Part shown: positions 34,290 through 40,587 of the stretch, one piece after another
Position numbering within the stretch: the stretch's first letter is position 1
Layout of the letters: every line of letters begins with the position of its first letter
Source of the DNA: Rubrivivax sp.
Lineage (GTDB): Bacteria; Pseudomonadota; Gammaproteobacteria; Burkholderiales; Burkholderiaceae_C
Assembly: GCA_016789955.1 (NCBI GenBank)
Contig: JAEUPB010000026.1
Coordinates: 1 to 40,587 of the forward strand
DNA: 40,587 bases
Reading direction: 5' to 3'
Notes under the pieces: generated by a model
The model's input: the letters and a program-made list of their open reading frames with translations, nothing else
Told to the model about the DNA's origin: nothing
Database searches by the model: none
Position numbers and translations under genes: made by a program

Positions 34290-36289
34290 TACCCGGCGCG
34301 CCGCGCAGCGTACGCCTCGAACCACTCGAACGCCTGCGGATTCGCGCAGGCGTCCTTGTTCACCACGTCGGCCAGCGCCCGGCCCAGCAGCAGCTTCTTC
34401 ACCGGCAGCTCCTGCTTCTTGCCGGTGAGCGTGCGCGGGACCTCGGCGACCTGCTCGATGGTGTCGGGCACGAAGCGCGGCGACAGCGTCTCGCGGATGC
34501 GCTGCCGGATCGCGCTCTGCAGCGGCTCGTCGAGCCCCAGGCCCTCGCGCAGCACGACGAACAGCGGCATGAAGGCCGGCCTGCCGAGGTACTCGATGTC
34601 GACGACGAGGCTGTCGATCACCTCCGGCAACGCCTCCACCGCCGCGTACAGCTCGGCGGTGCCCAGGCGGTGGCCGTGCCGGTTCAGCGTGGCGTCGCTG
34701 CGGCCGTAGACGATGGCGCCGCCGCTGGGCGTGACGCGCAGCCAATCCCCGTGCCGCCAGACGCCGGGGTACATGTCGAAGTAGCTCGACAGGTAGCGCT
34801 GGTGGCCGGGGTCGTTCCAGAAGTACAGCGGCATGCTGGGCATCGGCTGCGTGCACACGAGTTCACCCACCGCGTCGATCACCGGCCGGCCCTGCTCGTC
34901 CCAGGCGTGCACGTCGGCGCCCAGGCAGCGCGCCTGCATCTCGCCGGCCACCGTGGGCAGCTCGGGCGTGCCGGCGAGGAAGGCGCTGGCGAAGTCGGTG
35001 CCGCCGCAGATCACGGCCCACCAGATGCCCTCGCTCACCTCGCGCCAGCCCCATTCGTAGGCTTCCACCGGAAGCGGCGAGCCGGTGGAGCCGAGCGCGC
35101 GCAGCCGCGACACGTCGGTGCTGCGCCGCGGCGACACGCCGGCCTTCAGGCAACCCGAGAAGTAGGCGGCGCCGGCGCCGAGGAAGGTGACCTGCGTCTG
35201 TTCCGCGTAGCGCCACAGCGTGTCGGGCTCGGGGTACGACGGGTGGCCGTCGTACACGCACACCGTGGTGCCCGACAGCAGCGTCGAGACGACGAGGTTC
35301 CACATCACCCAGCCGGTGCTGCTGTACCAGTGGAAGCGGTCGCGGCCGGGCTGCATGTCCAGGTGGAAGACCTGGTTCTTCAGCATCTCCAGCAGCACGC
35401 CGCCGTGGCCGTGCACGATGGGCTTGGGCAGCCCGGTGGTGCCGCTGCTGTAGACGACCCACAGCGGATGGTCGAAGGGCAGCGGCTCGGGTGTCACGCG
35501 GTCGGCCGTGGCCAGCAGCGCGGCATACGTCGTCATGCGGCCGGCCCAGCCCCACGGCGGCAGCATCACGAACGGGCCGCCCGGCGCGCCGGCGTCCTGC
35601 AGGCACGGCACCATCACCAGCGTGTGCACGCTGGGCAGCTCCCCCAGCAGTTCGGCCACGAGGGCGCGGCGGTCGTTGACCTTGCCGCCGTAGACGCTGC
35701 CGTCGCAGGCGATCAGCACGGTGGGCTCGATCTGGCGGAAGCGGTCGCGCACGGTGCCCACGCCCATGTCGGGCGCGGTCAGGCTCCACACCGCGCCCAG
35801 CGACGCGCAGGCGAGGAACGCCACCATCGTCTCGGGCACGTTGGGCAGGTAGGCGGCCACGCGGTCGCCGCGCTGCACGCCCAGCGCGCGCAGCGCGGCG
35901 GCGCAGGCGGCCACCTGGTCGAGCAGCTCGGGCCAGCCGATCTCGCGGCTGGCGTTCTCGCGCTGCAGCCGCTCGTTGCGGAACAAGAGGGCCGGGCCTG
36001 CCGAAGCCCGGTAACGCTGCAGGTGGCCGGCGTAGTTGACCTGGGCGCCTTCGAACCAGCGCGCGCCCGGCATCGCGGCGTTCGACAGCACGGCGGTGTA
36101 CGCCGTGGGCGACTCGATCCGGAACCACTCCCACATCGCCTGCCAGAAGTCGGCCAGGTGCTCCACCGACCAGCGCCGCAGCGCCTCGTAGTCGGCGAGC
36201 TGCACGCCGCGGGTGCGGGCCAGCCACTCGCGCAGCCGGACGGTGTTGGCCACGGGCGGCGGGGCATTCTCGGTGGGGGGCATCGTCAT
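34289..36289 (-). CDS. Acetoacetate-CoA ligase (acetoacetyl-CoA synthetase)
   Basis: The 666-residue adenylate-forming enzyme has the N-terminal ACAS block (FWQAMWEWFRIESPTAY, then WFEGAQVNYAGHL), ATP loop YSSGTTGLPKP (280-290), STGWVMWNLV, HGDWLRVTPSGG, YGRSDATLNRHGHRLGTAE and a catalytic Lys near 624 in LTGKKQELPVKK. The length and these segments fit acetoacetyl-CoA synthetases, which charge acetoacetate for polyhydroxybutyrate turnover, ketone use or leucine-type catabolism in the cytoplasm. ATGs at 36289 and 36283 are both possible. It is divergent, with 96 bases between, from a MaoC/CitE gene pair that also handles CoA esters. Confidence 0.92.
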   Translation of the reverse strand: MTMPPTENAPPPVANTVRLREWLARTRGVQLADYEALRRWSVEHLADFWQAMWEWFRIESPTAYTAVLSNAAMPGARWFEGAQVNYAGHLQRYRASAGPALLFRNERLQRENASREIGWPELLDQVAACAAALRALGVQRGDRVAAYLPNVPETMVAFLACASLGAVWSLTAPDMGVGTVRDRFRQIEPTVLIACDGSVYGGKVNDRRALVAELLGELPSVHTLVMVPCLQDAGAPGGPFVMLPPWGWAGRMTTYAALLATADRVTPEPLPFDHPLWVVYSSGTTGLPKPIVHGHGGVLLEMLKNQVFHLDMQPGRDRFHWYSSTGWVMWNLVVSTLLSGTTVCVYDGHPSYPEPDTLWRYAEQTQVTFLGAGAAYFSGCLKAGVSPRRSTDVSRLRALGSTGSPLPVEAYEWGWREVSEGIWWAVICGGTDFASAFLAGTPELPTVAGEMQARCLGADVHAWDEQGRPVIDAVGELVCTQPMPSMPLYFWNDPGHQRYLSSYFDMYPGVWRHGDWLRVTPSGGAIVYGRSDATLNRHGHRLGTAELYAAVEALPEVIDSLVVDIEYLGRPAFMPLFVVLREGLGLDEPLQSAIRQRIRETLSPRFVPDTIEQVAEVPRTLTGKKQELPVKKLLLGRALADVVNKDACANPQAFEWFEAYAARRAG

Positions 36290-36385
36290 CGTGGACGTGA
36301 GCGTAGCGCGGCGCCGCGGCGGCCCGCATGCGTACCATCACCGCCTCCCTTCCCCGCACACACGCAACCCCACGAGGACGACGAC

Positions 36386-36844
36386 ATGGCAGGACGATGG
36401 TTCGAGCAGTTCGAGGTCGGCCAGGTGTTCGAGCACGAGATCCGGCGCACCGTCACCGAATCCGACAACACCTGGTTCTGCGCCGCCACCTACAACCCGG
36501 CGGCCATCCACATCGACCACGAGTACTGCAAGGGCACCGAGTGGGGCCGCCCGCTGGTGAACAGCCTGTTCACGCTGGGCCTGGTGATCGGCCTCTCGGT
36601 GCAGGACACCACGCTGGGCACCACCGTGGCCAACCTCGGCATGACCGACACGCGTTTCCCCAAGCCGGTGTTCCACGGCGACACGATCCACGTGCGCACC
36701 ACGGTGAAGGAGCTGCGCGAGAGCAAGAGCCGGCCGACTGCCGGCATCGTCACCTTCCTGCACCAGGGGTTCAACCAGCACGGCGACGAGGTGTGCACCT
36801 GCACGCGCCAGGCACTGATGCTGCGCAAGCCGGAGGCGGCATGA
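36386..36844 (+). CDS. MaoC family dehydratase
   Basis: This 152-residue single hot-dog domain has the hydratase motif around NPAAIHIDHEYCKGTEWGRP, in which the Asp/His pair polarises water for hydration of an enoyl-CoA, and FPKPVFHGDTIHV, typical of MaoC and mesaconyl-CoA hydratase-like proteins. A GAGG lies upstream of ATG 36386. Its stop overlaps the CitE-like start by four bases (36841-36844). This pair recurs in proteobacteria and suggests hydration of a branched or mesaconyl-type CoA followed by lyase cleavage; the exact substrate is inference. Confidence 0.9.
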   Translation: MAGRWFEQFEVGQVFEHEIRRTVTESDNTWFCAATYNPAAIHIDHEYCKGTEWGRPLVNSLFTLGLVIGLSVQDTTLGTTVANLGMTDTRFPKPVFHGDTIHVRTTVKELRESKSRPTAGIVTFLHQGFNQHGDEVCTCTRQALMLRKPEAA

Positions 36845-37743
36845 AGGCCGGCGCGCAGGGCGCGCGGAAGCTGCGCTCGATGCTGTTCGTGCCCGCGGAC
36901 AGCGAACGCAAGCTGGCCAAGGGCGAGGCCAGCGGAGCCGACGCGCTGATCCTCGACCTGGAGGACGCGGTGGCCGAGTCGCGCAAGGGCGTGGCGCGCG
37001 AGATGGCGGCGACGTACCTGGCGGCGCGTGCGGCCTCCGGCAGCGCCGGGCCGGCGCTCTACGTGCGCATCAACCCGCTCGACACGGCCTACGCGATGGC
37101 CGACCTCGCCGCGGTCACGGGCCCGGGCCTGGCCGGCATCATGCTGCCCAAGACGCGCTCGGCCGCGTGCATCGCGCGGCTGTCGCACGGGCTCGATGCG
37201 CTGGAGGCGCGCGCCGGCCTCGCACCCGGCCGCGTGGCCATCGTGCCGGTGGCCACCGAGACCGCCGAGGCGATGCTCACGATGCAGAGCTTCGTCGGTG
37301 CGGGCCTCGTGCGTCTGGCCGCCGTGACCTGGGGTGCCGAGGACCTGTCGGCTGCGGTGGGCGCGATGTCCAATCGCGACGAGGACGGCTCCTACGCGCC
37401 CCTGTACCAGTGGGCCGGCGCGCTGTGCCTCGCGGCGGCCGCCGCGGCCGGGGTGGCGCCGCTGGACACCGTCTACACCGACTTCCGCGACAGCGCCGGC
37501 CTGGCCACTGCCTGCCGTGCATCGCGCCGCCGGGGCTTCCGCGGGAGGATCGTGATCCATCCCGACCAGGTGGCGGTGGTCAACGAAGCCTACTCGCCCA
37601 CCGCGGCGGAGATCGAGCACGCGCGGCGCATCGTGGCCGCCTTCGCCGACAACCCCGGCGCGGGCGCGCTCAGCCTCGACGGCGTGATGATCGACCGGCC
37701 GCACCTGGTGCAGGCCGAGCGCACGCTGGCGCAGCTCGGCTGA
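36841..37743 (+). CDS. HpcH/HpaI (CitE-like) CoA ester lyase
   Basis: This 300-residue TIM-barrel protein has RSMLFVPADSERKL, the metal-binding LILDLEDAV, ALYVRINPLDT, the Glu of VPVATETAEAM and GRIVIHPDQVAVVNEA, all typical of malyl-, citramalyl- or beta-methylmalyl-CoA lyases. These cleave a 3-hydroxy-acyl-CoA into acetyl- or propionyl-CoA plus glyoxylate or pyruvate with Mg2+. It is translationally coupled to the MaoC gene. With the acetoacetyl-CoA synthetase divergent, the region looks devoted to C4-C5 CoA ester breakdown. Confidence 0.92.
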   Translation: MKAGAQGARKLRSMLFVPADSERKLAKGEASGADALILDLEDAVAESRKGVAREMAATYLAARAASGSAGPALYVRINPLDTAYAMADLAAVTGPGLAGIMLPKTRSAACIARLSHGLDALEARAGLAPGRVAIVPVATETAEAMLTMQSFVGAGLVRLAAVTWGAEDLSAAVGAMSNRDEDGSYAPLYQWAGALCLAAAAAAGVAPLDTVYTDFRDSAGLATACRASRRRGFRGRIVIHPDQVAVVNEAYSPTAAEIEHARRIVAAFADNPGAGALSLDGVMIDRPHLVQAERTLAQLG

Positions 37744-37744
37744 T

Positions 37745-37789
37745 CGTGCTGCGGGGCTGCTCGGGCGGCGTCGCGCAGGTGGCAGCACG
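37745..37789. repeat. Perfect 8-base inverted repeat with 29-base loop
   Basis: CGTGCTGC (37745-37752) and GCAGCACG (37782-37789) are exact inverted copies starting one base after the CitE-like stop and ending 28 bases before the next gene. It could be a long-looped transcript-end structure or a protein-binding dyad; the loop is itself GC-rich and may fold. Confidence 0.4.
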
Positions 37790-37817
37790 TCCGGGCTTGC
37801 ACGGTTAAGCTCGACCG

Positions 37818-38879
37818 ATGGCTGCAGCTCTCGACTACCCCTACCCCGACCCGCCGGCCCCCGGCACGCAACTCGAAGTGGCGCCGGGCGTGCGCTGGCT
37901 GCGCATGCCGCTGCCCTACGCGCTGAACCACATCAACCTGTGGGGCCTCGACGACGGCGAGGCCGGCTGGGCCCTCGTGGACACCGGCACGCGCACCGAG
38001 GCCACGGCCGCGGCGTGGCGCCAGCAGTTCGCCAACGCGCCCGATGCGCGGCCCCTCTCGCGCGTGTTCGTCACGCACATGCACCCCGACCATGTCGGCA
38101 TGGCCGGCTGGCTGACGCGGCGCTTCGGCGTGCGGCTGTGGATGACGCGGCTCGAGTACCTGAGCTGCCGCGTGATGCTTTCCGACACCGGCCGCGAGGC
38201 GCCGCAGGACGCCACCGGCTTCTACCAGCGCGCCGGCTGGAGCGAAGCCGCGATCGAGACCTACCGCGCGCGCTTCGGCAACTTCGGCAAGCACATCCAC
38301 CCGCTGCCCGACAGCTTCCGCCGCCTGCATGACGGCGAGGTGATCCGCATCGGCGCGCACGACTGGCGCGTGATCGTCGGCCACGGCCACTCGCCCGAGC
38401 ATGCGTGCCTGTACAGCGCCACGCAGAAGCTGCTGGTCTCGGGCGACCAGGTGCTGCCGCGCATCTCGTCGAACGTGTCGGTGAACCCGATGGAGCCTGA
38501 CGCCGACCCGATGGCCGACTGGCTCGCGTCGCTCGACAAGGTGCAACGCGAGGTGCCCGACGACGTGCTGGTGCTGCCCTCGCACGGCGAGTGCTTCCGC
38601 GGCCTGCACGTGCGCATCGACGCGCTGCGCCGCGGCCAGCATGTGTCGCTGGATCGGCTGCGGCAACGCCTCTCGGAGCCGCGGCGCGCGATCGATGTCT
38701 TCGGTGCGCTCTTCGCCCGCGCCATCGACGACAGCGACGTGCCGCTGCTGGGCATGGCCACCGGTGAGTCGCTGGCCTGCCTGAACCATCTCGTGCACCG
38801 GGGGGAGGCGACGGTGGAACTGGATGAGGCCGGGGTCGCGTGGTATCGCGGCGCAGGCCCGTCAGGAGCCGTCGCCTGA
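37818..38879 (+). CDS. MBL-fold metallo-hydrolase
   Basis: The 353-residue protein has the metallo-beta-lactamase-fold signature HMHPDH (87-92), further ligands in VIVGHGHSPEH and SGDQVLPRIS, and a C-terminal helical extension (about 245-340) as in glyoxalase II-like and related hydrolases. It binds two metal ions in the cytoplasm and hydrolyses a thioester or similar bond. Placement 74 bases after the CoA-ester lyase makes a thioester substrate attractive but unproven. Its last 18 bases overlap the end of convergent mnhG. Confidence 0.88.
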   Translation: MAAALDYPYPDPPAPGTQLEVAPGVRWLRMPLPYALNHINLWGLDDGEAGWALVDTGTRTEATAAAWRQQFANAPDARPLSRVFVTHMHPDHVGMAGWLTRRFGVRLWMTRLEYLSCRVMLSDTGREAPQDATGFYQRAGWSEAAIETYRARFGNFGKHIHPLPDSFRRLHDGEVIRIGAHDWRVIVGHGHSPEHACLYSATQKLLVSGDQVLPRISSNVSVNPMEPDADPMADWLASLDKVQREVPDDVLVLPSHGECFRGLHVRIDALRRGQHVSLDRLRQRLSEPRRAIDVFGALFARAIDDSDVPLLGMATGESLACLNHLVHRGEATVELDEAGVAWYRGAGPSGAVA

Positions 38880-39200
38880 CGGCTTCCGGGCCGGCAGCGG
38901 CGGCCGTGCCGCCGGGTCGAGCTTCAGTGCCGCCTGCACGAGCAGGTGCGCCGACACCGGCGCGGTGAGGAACAGGAACAGCGTGATCAGCAGCTCGTGC
39001 CAGCTCGGCGCGCCGTGGAACGTGAACCACAGCCCCGAGGCCACCAGCACGCAGCCCACGCCCAGCGTCGTGGCCTTGCTCGGCCCGTGCAGCCGGCGGT
39101 AGAAGTCGGTGAACTTCGCCAGGCCCCACGAGCCCACCAGCGCGAAGGCCGCGCCGGCCACCAGCAGCGCGGTCACGACGATCTCCAGCAGCAGCGTCAT
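38862..39200 (-). CDS. mnhG: Na+/H+ antiporter (Mrp) subunit G
   Basis: The protein has 112 residues with three helices. The N-terminal GSWGLAKFTDFYRRLHGPSKATTLGVG and a later LFLFLTAPVSAHLL are the hallmarks of MrpG/MnhG. It is the last gene of the antiporter operon, overlapping mnhF by four bases. The basic/proline tail (PPLPARKPSGDGS) is ordinary. Mrp complexes exchange Na+ or K+ for H+ in alkali or salt stress and need all subunits. Confidence 0.93.
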   Translation of the reverse strand: MTLLLEIVVTALLVAGAAFALVGSWGLAKFTDFYRRLHGPSKATTLGVGCVLVASGLWFTFHGAPSWHELLITLFLFLTAPVSAHLLVQAALKLDPAARPPLPARKPSGDGS

Positions 39201-39472
39201 TCGGCGATGTCCCCGCGGATCATGAACTTCGCCAGCACGACCGTGCCGACGAAGCCGAGCAGGCCGATCAGCAGCGCCACCTCGAAGTAGCTCTTGTCGG
39301 CCAGCCACAGCCCGGCCACCACCAGCATCGCCAGCGCGTTGACGTAGAGCGTGTCCAGCGCCAGCACGCGGTCGGCCAGGCCGGGCCCGGTGAGCAGCCG
39401 CCAGGCGTTCAGCGCCAGCGCCAGCGCGAACGCGGCGACGATCCACGGCAGCACGACGGGCAGCAACGTCAT
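39197..39472 (-). CDS. mnhF: Na+/H+ antiporter (Mrp) subunit F
   Basis: The protein has 91 residues and three helices, with the MrpF signature RLLTGPGLADRVLALDTLYVNA and a C-terminal EVALLIGLLGFVGTVVLAKF. The Asp pair in the first segment is conserved in the family and placed near the cation path. Both ends overlap neighbours by four bases. Confidence 0.93.
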   Translation of the reverse strand: MTLLPVVLPWIVAAFALALALNAWRLLTGPGLADRVLALDTLYVNALAMLVVAGLWLADKSYFEVALLIGLLGFVGTVVLAKFMIRGDIAE

Positions 39473-39975
39473 TCGAAGATCTCCGCCAGCGGCGCCTCGT
39501 AGCGCCGCTTGATGTCGTCCACCAGCGCGGCCGCGGCCGCGTCGTCGGGGCAGTGCAGCGCGTGCACGAGGAGGTGGCGCCGGTCCTCGCTGAGCTCGCT
39601 GGACAGCGTGCCCGGCGTCATCGTGATGATGCCGGCCAGCGCGACGATCGCGTGCGGGTCGCGCAGGTCCAGCGGCACCCACACGAAGCGCGATCGGATC
39701 GCGGCCTCGGGGCCCAGCACGCGCCGCGCGACGTCGACGTTGCTGACGACGATGTCGCGCAGCACCACCACGGCCAGCCGCGGAACCGTGCCAAAGGCCT
39801 TCAGCCGCGGCCGCTCGGGCCGGAAGCGCTCGGAGATCCACGGCACCACCAGCGCGCAGGCCGCCGCCAGCAGCAGGTTGCCCGGCGACGCCGACTGGTT
39901 GAGCATCAGCCAGGTCACGAACAGCAGCGCCGAGATCAGCGGCGCGGGCAGCAGGGCGCGCAGCAGCCGGCGCAT
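39469..39975 (-). CDS. mnhE: Na+/H+ antiporter (Mrp) subunit E
   Basis: The 168-residue protein has N-terminal helices (LLFVTWLMLN, NLLLAAACALVVPWI), then the MrpE segment VLRDIVVSNVDVARRVL and the well-kept ITMTPGTLSSEL. The ATG at 39975 shares its A with the mnhD stop (TGATG); a GTG one codon earlier (39978) is the alternative. It functions in assembly and activity of the membrane complex. Confidence 0.92.
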   Translation of the reverse strand: MRRLLRALLPAPLISALLFVTWLMLNQSASPGNLLLAAACALVVPWISERFRPERPRLKAFGTVPRLAVVVLRDIVVSNVDVARRVLGPEAAIRSRFVWVPLDLRDPHAIVALAGIITMTPGTLSSELSEDRRHLLVHALHCPDDAAAAALVDDIKRRYEAPLAEIFE

Positions 39976-40587
39976 CACTTCAGTTCCCCGCGCTCGCGCA
40001 TCTCGCGGCGCACGTCATGGGCCGGCGGCACCGGGCGCGCACCGAGCACCGCGTCGACGTAGGCCGTGCGCTCGACCATCTGGCGCGCCGCCGCCTGCGT
40101 GTAGGCGCCCAGCGGCCCGGCCGCCGCCGCCGTGGCCAGCACCGCGCCCAGCAGGCCCACGAGCGCCAGCGGCCGCGCCGTATGTCGCCCGCCGCCGTGC
40201 GCAGGCACCGGGCCCGGCTCCTCGGGCATCGGTGCCGCGGTTCCGGCGGCGGCCGGCTTCCAGAACAGCGTCGAGCCGGCCCGCGCCAGCGCGACCATCA
40301 TCGCCAGGCTCGAGCCCAGCACCAGCGCGATCACCGCCACCGCCAGGTCGGTGCCGCCGGCGGCCTGCAGCAGCAGGGCCTTGCCGAGGAACCCGGCCAG
40401 CGGCGGCACGCCGGCCATGGCCACCGCGGCCAGCAGGTAGGCCGCGCCCAGCGGCGCCCAGGCGGCCGTGCCGCCTGCCAGCGCCGACGGTTCGAGGCGA
40501 TCGCTGCCGCCTCGCGCCGCGGCGACGCGGTCGGCCAGCAGGAACCAGGCCGCCGCCACCAGCGTGCTGTTGACCAGGTAGAAGAGC
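39975..40587 (-). CDS. mnhD: Na+/H+ antiporter (Mrp) subunit D, C-terminal part; 5' end outside window
   Basis: About 203 residues of the C-terminal region are present, opening FYLVNSTLVAAAWFLLADR and followed by AYLLAAVAMAGVPPLAGFLGKALLL. Both are typical of MrpD and the related NuoM/NuoN proton-channel subunits, where the Pro and Lys in GVPPLAGFLGK are family features. The remainder holds further helices and a cytoplasmic tail (VPPAHDVRREMRERGELK). Gene order D-E-F-G with short overlaps matches known operons; A, B and C should lie beyond the right edge. Confidence 0.92.
   Translation of the reverse strand, partial: LFYLVNSTLVAAAWFLLADRVAAARGGSDRLEPSALAGGTAAWAPLGAAYLLAAVAMAGVPPLAGFLGKALLLQAAGGTDLAVAVIALVLGSSLAMMVALARAGSTLFWKPAAAGTAAPMPEEPGPVPAHGGGRHTARPLALVGLLGAVLATAAAAGPLGAYTQAAARQMVERTAYVDAVLGARPVPPAHDVRREMRERGELK

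Noticed and set aside
34670-36844. Long plus-strand frame over the CoA ligase and the MaoC gene
   Set aside because: Only its last 153 codons (the MaoC gene) look like protein; the rest is antisense to acetoacetyl-CoA synthetase.

Overview
The window is very GC-rich (roughly 70% by eye) and gene-dense. The gene families point to a Burkholderiales betaproteobacterium of the Rubrivivax/Leptothrix/Methylibium type: PEP-CTERM secreted proteins, an orphan ABC-type solute-binding protein, a MaoC/CitE pair, an acetoacetyl-CoA synthetase and an Mrp antiporter. That placement is an inference from gene content and composition. I see no rRNA, tRNA, CRISPR array, transposase or integrase, and no gene-free stretch longer than about 250 bases.

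Layout. 1-4000: a tightly packed catabolic operon with a HisD-like dehydrogenase broken by an in-frame TAA, an SDR, a beta-alanine/omega-amino-acid aminotransferase and a zinc MDR dehydrogenase. 4170-5350: a small c-type cytochrome convergent with a PEP-CTERM protein. 5520-9640: an acyl-CoA ligase and a ThDP enzyme transcribed divergently from a GntR/FCD regulator, with a perfect palindrome between them. 9710-13500: an orphan CHASE-like hybrid histidine kinase and an M20 amidohydrolase. 13630-15440: a DUF1428 gene with two mutually compensating frameshifts, a trypsin-like protease without a signal peptide, and a small membrane protein that overlaps it antisense. 15430-19900: an ECF sigma factor, a receptor-like Ser/Thr kinase with a repeat-rich C-terminal half, and a secreted PEP-CTERM-like protein on one strand. 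19995-23060: a Cpx-like envelope-stress operon (Spy/CpxP-like protein, ICMT-type membrane methyltransferase, response regulator, sensor kinase). 23240-26370: an MFS exporter convergent with a MATE exporter that sits behind an HxlR regulator. 26450-29480: a molybdopterin oxidoreductase and a small glycosyltransferase. 29507-31271: three overlapping genes of unknown function. 31515-34270: an orphan solute-binding protein and a GH99/DUF5010-like protein. 34289-38880: acetoacetyl-CoA synthetase divergent from MaoC, CitE-like lyase and a metallo-beta-lactamase-fold hydrolase. 38862-40587: the mnhD-E-F-G end of an Mrp cation/proton antiporter operon.

How it fits together. Much of the window is accessory catabolism of amino, keto and CoA-ester compounds with local regulators, mixed with envelope signalling. 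The best candidates for undescribed biology are the three-gene module at 29507-31271 (six-Cys secreted protein, polytopic protein with membrane-facing His/acidic residues, three-helix partner) and the sigma/kinase/PEP-CTERM locus at 15003-19892. Three loci in the first 20 kb carry reading-frame disruptions (1-903, 13631-13996, about 16650). They could be true decay or consensus errors, and raw reads would settle which.
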